A stretch of 38,181 nt of DNA from Streptomyces sp. NRRL B-24085 (GCF_001282115.1 NZ_LJBR01000072.1:1-38181); one strand, 5' to 3'; positions 28,990 through 37,206 are shown, numbered from the stretch's first letter. Numbers and translations: made by a program. Notes: a model not told the origin generated them from the letters alone.

Positions 28990-29322
28990 GTGCCAGTCGT
29001 ACCGAACGAACCAGCCGACGAGTCCGACCGGATCTTCGCCCTCCAGGAGGAGATCGGCCAGCTCAAGGAAGCGGTCGCCTCCCACGCGGTCGTGGACCAG
29101 GCCATCGGCATGGTCGTCGCGCTCGGCCGGATCACCCCGGACGAGGGCTGGGCCGTGCTGAAGGACGTCTCCCAGCACACCAACATCAAGCTGCGCAACG
29201 TCGCGGAGCTGATCCTCATCTGGGGGCGGTCCGGTGAGATCCCCCGGGAGATCCGCGTGGAGCTGGAGGAGGCTCTCGACCGGTACGGTCCGACGCAGAT
29301 TCCGGGGGCGTCGCCCGAGTGA
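28990..29322 (+). CDS. Stand-alone ANTAR domain protein
   Basis: 110-aa protein with a helical N-terminal segment (IFALQEEIGQLKEAVASHAV, about residues 15-34) and an ANTAR RNA-binding domain: VDQAIGMVVALGRITPDEGW (about 35-54) and NIKLRNVAELILIWG (about 65-79). ANTAR proteins bind dual-hexaloop RNA hairpins to prevent transcription termination, usually under control of a GAF or receiver domain; none is present here, so the signal input is unknown. GTG 28990 is preceded by AGGATGGACAC. It converges on the sigma gene with a 15-bp gap. Confidence 0.85.
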   Translation: MPVVPNEPADESDRIFALQEEIGQLKEAVASHAVVDQAIGMVVALGRITPDEGWAVLKDVSQHTNIKLRNVAELILIWGRSGEIPREIRVELEEALDRYGPTQIPGASPE

Positions 29323-29337
29323 CCCCGCCCGGAGCGC

Positions 29338-30126
29338 TCAGCGGTCGTCGGCCAGGACCTCGTCGCGGAGCTGCGCGAAGCACGTGCTGAGCAGCCGGGA
29401 GACGTGCATCTGCGAGATGCCGAGTTCCTCGGCTATGCCGCTCTGGGTCATGCCCCGGAAGAAGCGCAGGTAGAGGATGGTCCGCTCGCGCTCCGGCAGC
29501 GCCTTGAGGCGGGGCCCGACGGCCACGCGGTCGACGACCACGTCGTAGCCGGGGTCGGGGCCGCCGAGCGCGTCGCCCAGGGCGTAGCCGTCCGTGCCGG
29601 GCATCTCCGCCTCCAGCGACAGCGCCGAGAAGCACTCCAGGGCCTCCGCACCCGTGCGCACCTCGTCCTCGGTCAGGTGCGCCTGCTCGGCGATCTCGGC
29701 GACGGTGGGCGCCCGGCCGGGGGTCTGCGCGAGCTCCTTCGACGCCTGCCGGACCCGGTTGCGCAGGTCCTGCACCCGGCGCGGCACGTGCAGCGTCCAC
29801 ATGTGGTCGCGGAAGTGCCGCTTGATCTCGCCGGTCACCGTCGGCACCGCGTACGCCTCGAAGGCGCTGCCGCGTGCCGGGTCGTAGTGGTCGACGGCCT
29901 TGACGAGCCCGAGGGCGGCCACCTGGTAGAGGTCCTCGAGGGACTCCCCGCGGCCCCGGAAGCGGACGGCGATCCGCTCGGCCATGGGCAGCCACAGTTC
30001 CACGAGCTCGTCCCGCAGAGCCTTGCGCTCCGGCCCCTCGGGCAGGCGGGACAGGCGCTCGAACGCCTCGTAGGTGTCGGGGGCGTCGTCGTGCGGATGC
30101 GGCTTCGTTCTGGTGGCGACGGACAT
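29338..30126 (-). CDS. RNA polymerase sigma factor, SigB/SigF/SigG family (second copy)
   Basis: 262-aa group 3 sigma factor close to the one at 6127-6984. Region 2: LWLPMAERIAVRFRGRGESL and DLYQVAALGLVKAVDHYDP; region 3: LHVPRRVQDLRNRVRQASKE; region 4: ERERTILYLRFFRGMTQSGIA then LGISQMHVSRLLSTCFAQLR. ATG 30126 has GGGAGGT 7 nt upstream; the frame runs open to 30300 but without further support. No anti-sigma gene is adjacent. From the neighbourhood (glgX, ANTAR) it may correspond to the SigG-type member of S. coelicolor; this is from memory. It may read the SigB-type promoters in this window. Confidence 0.93.
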   Translation of the reverse strand: MSVATRTKPHPHDDAPDTYEAFERLSRLPEGPERKALRDELVELWLPMAERIAVRFRGRGESLEDLYQVAALGLVKAVDHYDPARGSAFEAYAVPTVTGEIKRHFRDHMWTLHVPRRVQDLRNRVRQASKELAQTPGRAPTVAEIAEQAHLTEDEVRTGAEALECFSALSLEAEMPGTDGYALGDALGGPDPGYDVVVDRVAVGPRLKALPERERTILYLRFFRGMTQSGIAEELGISQMHVSRLLSTCFAQLRDEVLADDR

Positions 30127-30314
30127 GTCGCGCACCTCCCTGAGCGGGTGCTGGGTGGACAGACACCGTGGGAGCCACGCGCTCGGACACTGGGAGAGAC
30201 ATCCGGGGCCCGCTCGGCGGGACACCCACGAACGTGCCTCCTGTCCGAAGCACTGCTGAGTGGATTCCCGCTCTGGGCTGAAATGAAACAAAAACTCCAA
30301 TCATCCCGTATGCC

Positions 30315-30351
30315 TTGACCAGCTCTTGGGAGAGATAGCTCTGACTCAGAG
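30315..30351 (+). promoter_or_regulatory. marR promoter region with perfect palindrome
   Basis: TTGACC (30315-30320) resembles a -35 box, and CTCTGA-C-TCAGAG (30339-30351) is a perfect 13-bp palindrome 14 nt before the marR GTG. The placement is right for autorepression by the MarR protein. The 239-bp gap 30127-30365 also holds the promoter of the divergent sigma gene and the AT-rich run at 30278-30302; it contains no gene I can see. Confidence 0.55.
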
Positions 30352-30365
30352 GTAATGTCACCCGT

Positions 30366-30821
30366 GTGGACGAAGAGACCTTCCCCGAGGAGCTGGCCGA
30401 CGCCCTCGTCGGCGTCCAGCGACTGCTCCGACGCAGGCTGCGCGCCGGGCTGACCGTGCCACGACTGCGCGGCGCCGAGGTCGAACTGCTCCGCCTGGTC
30501 GAGTCGCGGCCCGGCATCCGGGTCTCCGACGCGGCCAAGGAGCTGTTCCTGGCCGGAAACTCCGTCTCGACCCTGGTCAACCAGTTGGTCAAGGAGGGCC
30601 ATCTGGTCCGCGAGACCGACCCCGCCGACCGGCGCGCGGCCCGGCTGCTGCTCACCGACAAGGCCGAGACGCGGCTCAGGGACTGGAAGCAGCGGCGGGT
30701 CGCGCTCGTGACCCGGCACGTCACCCGGCTGGACGCGGCCGACCAGGAGGCCCTGCGCGCCGCGCTCCCGGCCCTTCGCGCGCTTGCCGTCGATCTGCAC
30801 GAGGAGGCCGAGCAGACATGA
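30366..30821 (+). CDS. MarR-family transcriptional regulator
   Basis: 151-aa winged-helix repressor. The HTH lies around IRVSDAAKELFLAGNSVSTL (about residues 50-69), followed by the wing RETDPADRRAARLLLTDKAE (about 83-102) with the family's D-x-R-D/A pattern, and helices for dimerisation at both ends. Its stop overlaps the ATG of the ABC ATPase gene (ATGA), so repressor and exporter are translationally coupled. Expected to bind the palindrome at 30339-30351 and be released by the exported compound. Confidence 0.92.
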   Translation: MDEETFPEELADALVGVQRLLRRRLRAGLTVPRLRGAEVELLRLVESRPGIRVSDAAKELFLAGNSVSTLVNQLVKEGHLVRETDPADRRAARLLLTDKAETRLRDWKQRRVALVTRHVTRLDAADQEALRAALPALRALAVDLHEEAEQT

Positions 30822-31639
30822 CACCCGCAGCTGTTGCCTGCACGGGGCTGACCTACGCCTTCGGTGACACCAGAGCCGTGGACGGGCTGGACCTGACCGT
30901 CGAGGAGGGGGAGGTCTTCGGACTCCTCGGACCCAACGGCGCCGGCAAGACCACCGCCATCCGCTGCGTCACCACCCTGCTGCCCGTGCCCGCAGGGATG
31001 ATCCGCGTCTTCGGCCGCGACACCGCCGACGAGCCGATGGCCGTACGCCGGCTGCTCGGCTACGTCCCCCAGCAGTTGTCGGCGGACGCCAACCTGACCG
31101 GCCGCGAGAACGTCACCCTCTTCGCCCGCGTCTTCGACGTGGCCCGAAGGGAACGCGCCGAGCGGGTCGCCCAGGCCCTGGCCGCCGTCGACCTCACCGA
31201 CGCCGCCGACCGGCTCGCCGGCACCTACTCCGGCGGCATGGTCCGGCGGCTGGAGCTCGCCCAGGCCCTGGTCAGCGCGCCCCGGCTGCTGATCCTCGAC
31301 GAGCCGACCATCGGCCTCGACCCGATCGCCCGCACCGGCGTCTGGGAGCACATCAACGCCGTACGCGAGGCGACCGGCATGACCGTCCTCGTGACCACGC
31401 ACTACATGGACGAGGCCGACCAGCACTGCGACCGGGTCGGCCTCATGCACCGCGGCCGCGTCCGCGCCCTCGGCACCCCCGCCGAACTCAGGCGGTCACT
31501 GGCCGGGAAGCGGGGCACCGACACCCTGCCGACCCTGGAGGACGTCTTCCGTGACGTCGCCGGCAGCGGACTCGAGGACGAGGGAGGGGATTTCCGCGAT
31601 GTCCGAAGCACCCGCCGCACCGCGAACCGCGTCGGCTGA
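30818..31639 (+). CDS. ABC exporter ATP-binding subunit (DrrA-type)
   Basis: 273-aa nucleotide-binding subunit of a drug-export ABC transporter. Walker A GPNGAGKT (about residues 38-45), Q-loop YVPQQ near 82-86, signature YSGGMVRRLELAQAL (about 137-151), Walker B LLILDEPTIGLDP (about 157-169) and H-loop TTHYMDEADQH. The C-terminus is shorter than in DrrA and overlaps the permease gene by 41 nt. The substrate is unknown; DrrA/DrrB-type pairs export anthracyclines and other hydrophobic compounds. Confidence 0.94.
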   Translation: MTPAAVACTGLTYAFGDTRAVDGLDLTVEEGEVFGLLGPNGAGKTTAIRCVTTLLPVPAGMIRVFGRDTADEPMAVRRLLGYVPQQLSADANLTGRENVTLFARVFDVARRERAERVAQALAAVDLTDAADRLAGTYSGGMVRRLELAQALVSAPRLLILDEPTIGLDPIARTGVWEHINAVREATGMTVLVTTHYMDEADQHCDRVGLMHRGRVRALGTPAELRRSLAGKRGTDTLPTLEDVFRDVAGSGLEDEGGDFRDVRSTRRTANRVG

Positions 31640-32441
31640 CATCGGTCTGCTGCTGAAGCCGCCGGAGCCCCGCGCGGGCTGGCGGCTGCTGCCCGCCCGG
31701 GTGGTGGCGATGTGCGCGGTGGAGCTTCAGAAGCTCCGCCACGACCGCACCGAGCTCTACACCCGCGCCGTCCAGCCCGCCCTGTGGCTGCTGATCTTCG
31801 GCCAGACCTTCACCCGCATCAAGGCGATCCCCACCCAGGGCATCCCCTACATCGACTACCTGGCCCCCGGCATCATCGCCCAGTCGGCCATGTTCATCGC
31901 GATCTTCTACGGCATCCAGATCATCTGGGAGCGCGACGCGGGCATCCTCAACAAACTCCTGGTCACCCCCACCCCGCGCTCGGCGCTAACCACCGGCAAG
32001 GCCTTCGCGGCCGGGGTGAAGTCGCTGATCCAGGCCGTCGTCGTCATCGTCATCGCCGCCCTGCTCGGGGTGTCCCTGACCTGGAACCCGCTCAGGCTCC
32101 TCGGCGTCGGCGCGATCGTGGTCCTCGGCTCGGCGTTCTTCTCCTGCCTGTCGATGACCATCGCCGGCATCGTGCTCAGCCGGGACCGCCTCATGGGCAT
32201 CGGGCAGGCCATCACCATGCCGCTCTTCTTCGGCTCCAACGCCCTGTACCCGCTGTCCGTCATGCCGGGCTGGCTCCAGGCCGTCAGCAAGGTCAACCCG
32301 CTCAGCTACGAGGTCGAGGCCCTGCGCGGCCTTCTCCTCGGCACGCCCGCCCGTCTCGCGCTCGACTTCGGGGTGCTGGCCGTGGCCGCCGTACTCGGCA
32401 TCACCGCGGCCTCCTCGCTCCTCGGCCGCCTGGCCCGTTGA
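31599..32441 (+). CDS. ABC-2 type permease (DrrB-type)
   Basis: 280-aa membrane subunit with six hydrophobic segments. An N-terminal VVAMCAVELQKLRHDRTELY leads into the ABC-2 pattern TRAVQPALWLLIFGQTFTRI; the C-terminal half shows the signature LSRDRLMGIGQAITMPLFFG then NALYPLSVMPGWLQAVSKVN-P (about 205-230). ATG 31599 has GGGAGGGG about 9 nt upstream, giving a 41-nt overlap with the ATPase gene; a downstream start would break the conserved N-terminal helix. Partner of the preceding ATPase; together with marR they form a three-gene operon. Confidence 0.93.
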   Translation: MSEAPAAPRTASADIGLLLKPPEPRAGWRLLPARVVAMCAVELQKLRHDRTELYTRAVQPALWLLIFGQTFTRIKAIPTQGIPYIDYLAPGIIAQSAMFIAIFYGIQIIWERDAGILNKLLVTPTPRSALTTGKAFAAGVKSLIQAVVVIVIAALLGVSLTWNPLRLLGVGAIVVLGSAFFSCLSMTIAGIVLSRDRLMGIGQAITMPLFFGSNALYPLSVMPGWLQAVSKVNPLSYEVEALRGLLLGTPARLALDFGVLAVAAVLGITAASSLLGRLAR

Positions 32442-32521
32442 TCATGGACGGGCGACGTGATGTGCGGCACGCCCGCGGAAGGGTTTTTCCGGCCGATCGG
32501 CGGATTCTTCCTGCGCACGGC

Positions 32522-32604
32522 TTGATCAGTGATCAAAGGGGGTGAATTCCCTGGCCACAGCGCATTCTGCTCATTTGACAGTGCATTGAGCACACAGATA
32601 GGAA
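32522..32604 (+). promoter_or_regulatory. Palindrome and vegetative-type promoter upstream of the 171-aa gene
   Basis: TTGATCA-G-TGATCAA (32522-32536) is a perfect 15-bp palindrome. About 40 nt later, TTGACA (32575-32580), an 18-nt spacer and TAGGAA (32599-32604) fit a SigHrdB-type promoter, about 30 nt before the GTG at 32634. A second dyad GTGC-ATTGA-GCAC (32581-32593) lies in the spacer, an excellent repressor position. Confidence 0.6.
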
Positions 32605-32633
32605 GCAGCTCTCTGAGGTCGAAGAGGTGCACT

Positions 32634-33149
32634 GTGTACGAGCCGAACGTGGTCGGGGACTGGCAGGAGTACGACGAGCATGCCGGTCTGCGTGTCCGCG
32701 TCCACCGTCTGGAGGCGGCCGAGCCGCCGCGTGGACGCGACGACGCCGCCGAAGGGCTCACGTATTTCAGCGTCCGGGTGACCGTCGAGAACCGTGGCGA
32801 GCGGCATCCGACCGTCCACCTGGAAGACGGTCAGATCGACGTGCGGATCGGGCCGGACGGCGAGAGCGCCTTCATCGACTGGCGCAACTCGCAGTTCATC
32901 GAGGGCTTCGACGTCTACCCGCTGCGCCGTGCCACCGCCGTGCTGTTCGCGGCGGGCCCCGAGGCGAGCCTCGGCCAGATCGACGTGCAGATCCAGTTGC
33001 GGGTCGACGACGAGTGGGCCGACCGCCGGCTGTGGGCGGGCGGCATCGGACTCGACGAGGGCGCCGCGCACGTGGGCGCGGGCCGCGAGGGCCTGGCCTG
33101 CCAGGTCAGCAACTTCCTGCGGGACCAGGCCGAGGAGGGCACCGCCTGA
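32634..33149 (+). CDS. Hypothetical beta-rich protein, 171 aa
   Basis: I do not assign a family. The protein is soluble and predicted mostly beta strand, e.g. LTYFSVRVTVENRGERHPTV (about residues 42-61), EDGQIDVRIGPDGESAFIDW, then QIDVQIQLRVDDEWADRRLW. The pattern resembles immunoglobulin-like domains of the DUF4352 kind but there is no lipobox, signal peptide or membrane anchor. GTG 32634 is chosen by position behind the promoter and AGAGG upstream; the longer frame to 32529 runs through the promoter. It converges on the hemC-like gene with a 12-bp gap. Confidence 0.7.
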   Translation: MYEPNVVGDWQEYDEHAGLRVRVHRLEAAEPPRGRDDAAEGLTYFSVRVTVENRGERHPTVHLEDGQIDVRIGPDGESAFIDWRNSQFIEGFDVYPLRRATAVLFAAGPEASLGQIDVQIQLRVDDEWADRRLWAGGIGLDEGAAHVGAGREGLACQVSNFLRDQAEEGTA

Positions 33150-33161
33150 TCCCGCGCGGGT

Positions 33162-34097
33162 TCAGTGCGGGATGCCGTCGATGATCTCGCGGGCGCCCTG
33201 ACGCAGCAGTGCCACGGCGACCGAGGTGCCCAGCGTGGCCGGATCCAGTCGGCCCGCCCACTCGTGGGCGTTCAGACGCGTCTTGCCGTCCGCGGTGAAC
33301 ACACAGGCCCGCAGGGACAGTTCGCCGCCGTGGTCCACGCGCGCGTATCCCGCGATCGGGCTGTTGCAGTGGCCCTGGAGGACGTGCAGGAACATCCGCT
33401 CCGCGGTCGCCTCCCGGAACGTGTCCGGATCACCGAGCGCGCTGACCGCGTCGATCAGCTCGGTGTCGCCCTCCCTGCACTGGAGGGCGAGGATGCCCGC
33501 GCCGATCGGCGGCATCATCGTCTCGGGGGAGAGGATCTCGCTGATCACGTCCTCGCGGCCGATGCGCTCCAGGCCGGAGACCGCGAGCAGTAGCGCGTCC
33601 GCCTCGCCGGCCGCCAGCTTCGCGAGGCGCCGGTTGGCGTTGCCGCGGAACGGCACGCACTCCAGGTGCGGGTGGGTGGCGGCGAGCTGGGCCACGCGGC
33701 GCACCGAGGAGGTGCCGATCCGGGTGCCCTCGGGAAGTTCGTCCAGGGTCAGGCCGCCCGGGTGGATCAGGGCGTCGCGGATGTCGTCGCGCTTGAGGAA
33801 CGCCGCGAACGTGGTGCCCGCGGGGAGCGGCCGGTCGGCGGGCACGTCCTTCACGCAGTGCACCGCGAGATCCGCCTCGCCGGCCAGCAGCGCGGCGTCG
33901 ACCTCCTTGGTGAAGGCGCCCTTGCCCTCGACCTTGGACAGGTCGCCCATCCACTTGTCACCGGTGGTCTTCACCGGCACGACCTCGGTGCGCACGCCGG
34001 GGTAGAGGGCAGTCAACTCGCTTCTGACACGCTTCACTTGGGCCAGCGCCATCGGCGAGTCACGGGAGACGATACGGACAAGTTCCGGGAGGGACAT
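33162..34097 (-). CDS. hemC: Hydroxymethylbilane synthase (porphobilinogen deaminase), orphan copy
   Basis: 311-aa enzyme joining four porphobilinogens into hydroxymethylbilane. Landmarks: [10 protein letters not shown] near residue 11 (usual T-R-x-S-x-L-A), the catalytic aspartate D84 in HCVKDVP (usually H-S-x-K-D-x-P), SSVRRVAQL near 130, [20 protein letters not shown] near 151, and the cofactor-carrying cysteine C244 in [13 protein letters not shown]. Key residues are present but several motif positions deviate from the standard enzyme. It has no hemA, hemB or hemD next to it, so it is probably a second copy beside the usual hem cluster. ATG 34097 follows GGGAGG-rich sequence. Active status is likely but unproved. 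Confidence 0.88.
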   Translation of the reverse strand: MSLPELVRIVSRDSPMALAQVKRVRSELTALYPGVRTEVVPVKTTGDKWMGDLSKVEGKGAFTKEVDAALLAGEADLAVHCVKDVPADRPLPAGTTFAAFLKRDDIRDALIHPGGLTLDELPEGTRIGTSSVRRVAQLAATHPHLECVPFRGNANRRLAKLAAGEADALLLAVSGLERIGREDVISEILSPETMMPPIGAGILALQCREGDTELIDAVSALGDPDTFREATAERMFLHVLQGHCNSPIAGYARVDHGGELSLRACVFTADGKTRLNAHEWAGRLDPATLGTSVAVALLRQGAREIIDGIPH

Positions 34098-34138
34098 GCG
34101 GGACACGATAGACCCTGCGGCGGTTCCGTGTTTGACGC

Positions 34139-34606
34139 TCAGGGGTTGACGGGTAGGGAGTAGCGGACCTTCTGCCCGGCGCGGGCGCCCAACCGGTCGT
34201 AGAACCGCATCGCCCCGTCGTTCCAGGTCGGCGTCTGCCACTGCACCTCGTCGAGCCCCAGGGCGCGGGCCTCGGCGGTCACCGCCTCCATGAGCAGCAC
34301 GCCGAGTCCCAGACCGCGGTGCCCGGGGAGCAGGAACAGACAGTCCATGTGCAGGTACTCGCGGCCCCGCCAGGTGGAGAGTTCGGGAGCGCAGGTGGCG
34401 TAGCCGGCGAGTTCGCCGTCGGGGAGTGCGGCCACCAGGCAGCGCAGGCGGGGCGCGGGTGTGCCGAAGAGGAGCGCGGCCAGCCGGTCGGGCAGGTCCC
34501 GCGGGGGCGGTGCCGCGCGCTCGTACTCCGCGTGCCGGGCGGCGAGTTCGGCGACCGCGGGCAGGTCGGCGCGCTCGGCGTGCCGGACGAGGGGGGTGTC
34601 GCTCAT
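34139..34606 (-). CDS. GNAT-family N-acetyltransferase
   Basis: 155-aa acetyl-CoA-dependent N-acetyltransferase. Motif A is [20 protein letters not shown] (about residues 91-110), with the pyrophosphate-binding R-G-L-G-L-G as a relaxed Q/R-x-x-G-x-G/A; motif B is [17 protein letters not shown] (about 128-144). Substrate unknown. Its ATG overlaps the stop of the upstream 172-aa gene by 4 nt, so both are co-translated. It ends 41 nt before hemC in the same direction and could share its transcript. Confidence 0.9.
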   Translation of the reverse strand: MSDTPLVRHAERADLPAVAELAARHAEYERAAPPPRDLPDRLAALLFGTPAPRLRCLVAALPDGELAGYATCAPELSTWRGREYLHMDCLFLLPGHRGLGLGVLLMEAVTAEARALGLDEVQWQTPTWNDGAMRFYDRLGARAGQKVRYSLPVNP

Positions 34607-35121
34607 CGGACGTCACCCGCGGCCGTGTCCGCGGCCCAGGCCGTGAGCCGCCCGGCGAGCGACCCGGTGCCGTTGAGGACGTGCCGGGAGTACGCGTCCC
34701 GCTCGTGCGCGAGTACGGCGGCCTCCCACACGCAGGGCGCCAGGCCCGCCCGGCCGGGCCGCAGCGCGTCGGGCTCGCCCGCCGGACCGGTGAAGATCGC
34801 CAGGTCCGCCATGTGCCCCTCGATCCAGCTTTGGACCAGGACGTAGTCGCCGTCGCCGCCCGCGTGCACGATCAGGACGGCGAGCCCGAGGGAGCCCCGC
34901 AGCGGGCCGAGTCCGAGATGGCGGGCGGCGATCCGCAGCCCGGCCTCGGCGTCCGCGTCGGACACCGTACGGCCGGGCGCCTCCAGCGCGTACACCTTCA
35001 CCAGGTGCCCGGCGGCCTCCCCGGTGCCCAACGGCCGTACGGGACGGGCGTGGTGGCTGTCGGCGAGGGCGAGCAGGGCCTCGGCGTCGACGGCGGCGGG
35101 CAGTTCCTCGTGAAGATCCAT
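34603..35121 (-). CDS. Hypothetical protein coupled to the GNAT gene, 172 aa
   Basis: No family recognised. Soluble protein with alternating helix and strand: [20 protein letters not shown] (about residues 36-55), a hydrophobic strand [20 protein letters not shown] (about 74-93), then [20 protein letters not shown] 35121 is chosen; codons upstream to 35160 are possible but run into the next gene's spacer. The stop overlaps the GNAT start by 4 nt. Coupling suggests it is a partner or substrate of the acetyltransferase, but this is inference. Confidence 0.68.
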   Translation of the reverse strand: MDLHEELPAAVDAEALLALADSHHARPVRPLGTGEAAGHLVKVYALEAPGRTVSDADAEAGLRIAARHLGLGPLRGSLGLAVLIVHAGGDGDYVLVQSWIEGHMADLAIFTGPAGEPDALRPGRAGLAPCVWEAAVLAHERDAYSRHVLNGTGSLAGRLTAWAADTAAGDVR

Positions 35122-35175
35122 CCGGTCATCATCCGATGCGGGGCCGATCCCGCGCGACACGATTGCGGACCGGCC

Positions 35176-36201
35176 TCAGACGAGCGGTTCGCTGAGTTCG
35201 ACCGAGCGCAGGGCGGCCGCGAGGGCCTGTTCGTCGCCGATGTCCAGGGCCGTGTCGGTGAGCTTGATGACGTGTTCGTCGCCGTGGGCGAGGGCGCGTT
35301 CCACGACCTCCTCGGCGGTCAGGCGCGCGGGAGGGGCGTGGACGACGGGTGCCACCGGCGCGTACATCGCCGTGACCGCCGCCGACGCGGTCCAGGCCGC
35401 GTGCAGGCTCGGCACCCACTGGTCGCGCGGGAGGCAGTCCAGCGTCCGCAGCACGGCGTTGGGGGCCGTGGCCGCGTGCACGAGCATGGTCGGCTCACCG
35501 TGGCCGTGGGTGGCGTAGCGGTGGGTCGCGGCGCGCACGAGCTCGGTGAGCCGCTCCTTCGCGGTGTCCGGGTCGGCGACGTCGCGCGCCCAGACGGGCA
35601 GCCGGCGTACGGCGGCCAGACGGTCGCGGAACCCCAGGTGGCCCGGCTCGATGGCGGGTACGGCGTCCAGGGCGTCCGCGGCGGCCGTGGCGCCCGGCAG
35701 CTCCGCGAGCCCGGTCACGGGCTGGTGCCGTGCCGCCCAGTAGCCCAGCGCGTGCGCGAGTTCGGTGAGCCGGGGCGCGTTCTCGTGGGCCCGCAGGGCG
35801 CGGACGGCGTGGCCGACCCGGATGACGGTGTGCGTGGCGCCGCCGTACAGGCCCGGCAGCAGGCGCGGCCACCACTCGGCGAGGACGTCCTTCCAGGGGC
35901 GCTCGGCGAGCGTGCGGGCGTAGTAGTCCGTCCAGTCAGCGATCCGGCGCGGATCGCCCAGTGCCGAGGGCCAGTTGTCGTCCGTGACGGGAGCGGTGCG
36001 GTCGGGGAAGTCCTCCAGCTTGTCCCGGTACAGGTCCAGCCACCGGTGCACCGAGCCGGCCTGTCCGTGCGCGGCGAGCGCCTCGACCACCATGGGGGCG
36101 TGGTTGCTCAGCCAGCCCTCCCGCTCCGGGCCGGCCGCGTGGACGCGGTCCAGGGCCTCTTCGAGGTGCCCGCTCGTGTCGCTCGTATCGGTCGTGTCCA
36201 T
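35176..36201 (-). CDS. Questin-oxidase-like protein (DUF4243)
   Basis: 341-aa soluble, helix-rich protein. The family signature is LPGLYGGATHTVIRVGHAVR (about residues 114-133), preceded by NHAPMVVEALAAHGQAGSVH (about 33-52) and followed by ELAHALGYWAARHQPV. The fungal relatives (questin oxidase, AflY) open anthraquinone rings in secondary metabolism; bacterial members are uncharacterised and may be oxidoreductases of unknown substrate. No polyketide genes adjoin it. ATG 36201 is the only sensible start; a terminator hairpin of the next gene precedes it. Confidence 0.78.
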   Translation of the reverse strand: MDTTDTSDTSGHLEEALDRVHAAGPEREGWLSNHAPMVVEALAAHGQAGSVHRWLDLYRDKLEDFPDRTAPVTDDNWPSALGDPRRIADWTDYYARTLAERPWKDVLAEWWPRLLPGLYGGATHTVIRVGHAVRALRAHENAPRLTELAHALGYWAARHQPVTGLAELPGATAAADALDAVPAIEPGHLGFRDRLAAVRRLPVWARDVADPDTAKERLTELVRAATHRYATHGHGEPTMLVHAATAPNAVLRTLDCLPRDQWVPSLHAAWTASAAVTAMYAPVAPVVHAPPARLTAEEVVERALAHGDEHVIKLTDTALDIGDEQALAAALRSVELSEPLV

Positions 36202-36257
36202 GAACAGGACGCTATGCGGGGGGCGGAGCGGCGGGGATCGGGCGCGGGACGGAACCC

Positions 36258-36287
36258 GCGGGCGCGGGGGACCTAGGTCCCGCGCCC
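36258..36287 (-). terminator. Hairpin terminator after the NLP gene
   Basis: CGGGCGC, two unpaired G, GGGACC (36258-36272) pairs with GGTCCC and GCGCCCG (36275-36287) around a TA centre; 16-45 nt past the stop at 36303 on the minus strand. Confidence 0.7.
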
Positions 36288-36302
36288 GATCGTGTCACCG
36301 GG

Positions 36303-37079
36303 TCAGGCGTTGGGGTCGAAAGGGATCCCCGACGGCTTCGCCGACGACAGGTGCGCGGCGAAGTTGGCGTCCTTGAGGCCGAAGTTGGCGCTGCCGAAGT
36401 CGTACGCGCTCAGCTTGTCGCGCAGCCCCGACGGGTAGCCGTTCCAGCCGACCAGCGGCGGGTACTGCCAGGTGCCCTTGGCGTTCTCCGGCGGCTCGTC
36501 GTTCGAGTTGGCCAGCCGGAAGCAGTGGGTGCTGATGCCGTCCTTGTGGTAGACGATCTTCGCGTGCGTGCCGTCGAAGCGGACTCCGGAGGCGGCACTG
36601 ACCGTGAACGAGCCGTGGTTGGACGTCGAGACGTACTGGACCGTGCCGTTCTGCACCCAGATCACGACGTGTTCCCAGTCGTGCCGGTGGCCGCCGATGC
36701 TGCTGTTCGCCAGCGCCTGGTCCTTCTCGAAGTACAGGCCGTACAGGTAGGCGCACCAGCCGTTGTTGCACTTGTAGCGCGAGTACGTGTTGGTGTTGTC
36801 CAGGTCCGCGGCGTCATGGCAGTCGCCGCTGAGCGAACCCGTCGGCTTGAGGCCGCCGTTGACGGTGCCGTCGGGACCGATGGCCGGTGTCGGGTAGCAG
36901 CCGTCCGTGTCGTAGTCGAAGGCCGGCTGGTAGGTGTACTCGGCGCTCTCGGCGTTGGCGGGCAGTGCCTTGGGCGGAGCGGCGAAGGAGGCGGAGGGGA
37001 AGGCGACGACGAGTGCGGCGGCGCCGGCCAGGCCGGTGAGCCATCTCGTGCGGTGCTTCTTGAACGACGGTGACGCCAC
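36303..37079 (-). CDS. Secreted NPP1/NLP family protein (necrosis-inducing-type)
   Basis: 258-aa secreted protein. The Sec signal peptide has KKHRTR at residues 7-12, a hydrophobic core 13-30 and a likely cleavage after SFA-A near 33. The mature part carries the diagnostic heptapeptide GHRHDWE at 130-136, the FDYDTDGCYP region (55-63) expected to help bind the divalent metal, and five cysteines (61, 87, 104, 109, 186). In plant pathogens NLPs bind sphingolipids and lyse dicot plant cells; many relatives in soil microbes are non-toxic. GTG 37079 has GAGGAGG 5 nt upstream; the frame extends to 37154 but that would displace the signal peptide. It stands alone. Confidence 0.92.
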   Translation of the reverse strand: MASPSFKKHRTRWLTGLAGAAALVVAFPSASFAAPPKALPANAESAEYTYQPAFDYDTDGCYPTPAIGPDGTVNGGLKPTGSLSGDCHDAADLDNTNTYSRYKCNNGWCAYLYGLYFEKDQALANSSIGGHRHDWEHVVIWVQNGTVQYVSTSNHGSFTVSAASGVRFDGTHAKIVYHKDGISTHCFRLANSNDEPPENAKGTWQYPPLVGWNGYPSGLRDKLSAYDFGSANFGLKDANFAAHLSSAKPSGIPFDPNA

Positions 37080-37206
37080 TGCGTCCTCCTCGTGGTCCGG
37101 GCGCAGCCCAACGGCTGTGGGGTTACTGGGGAGTTCAGCTTCCCGGCTTTTCATGTCCGCGCCAAGAGGCTGAAGGCGTCGCTCCGGTTACGGTGAACCC
37201 AACATC

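Noticed and set aside
29216..31450. 744-codon open frame on the minus strand
   Set aside because: It crosses the real sigma, marR and ABC genes in a different frame; composition is that of a shadow frame.
32246..32251. GTACCC within the ABC permease gene
   Set aside because: Coding sequence (L-Y-P), no minus-strand gene begins nearby.
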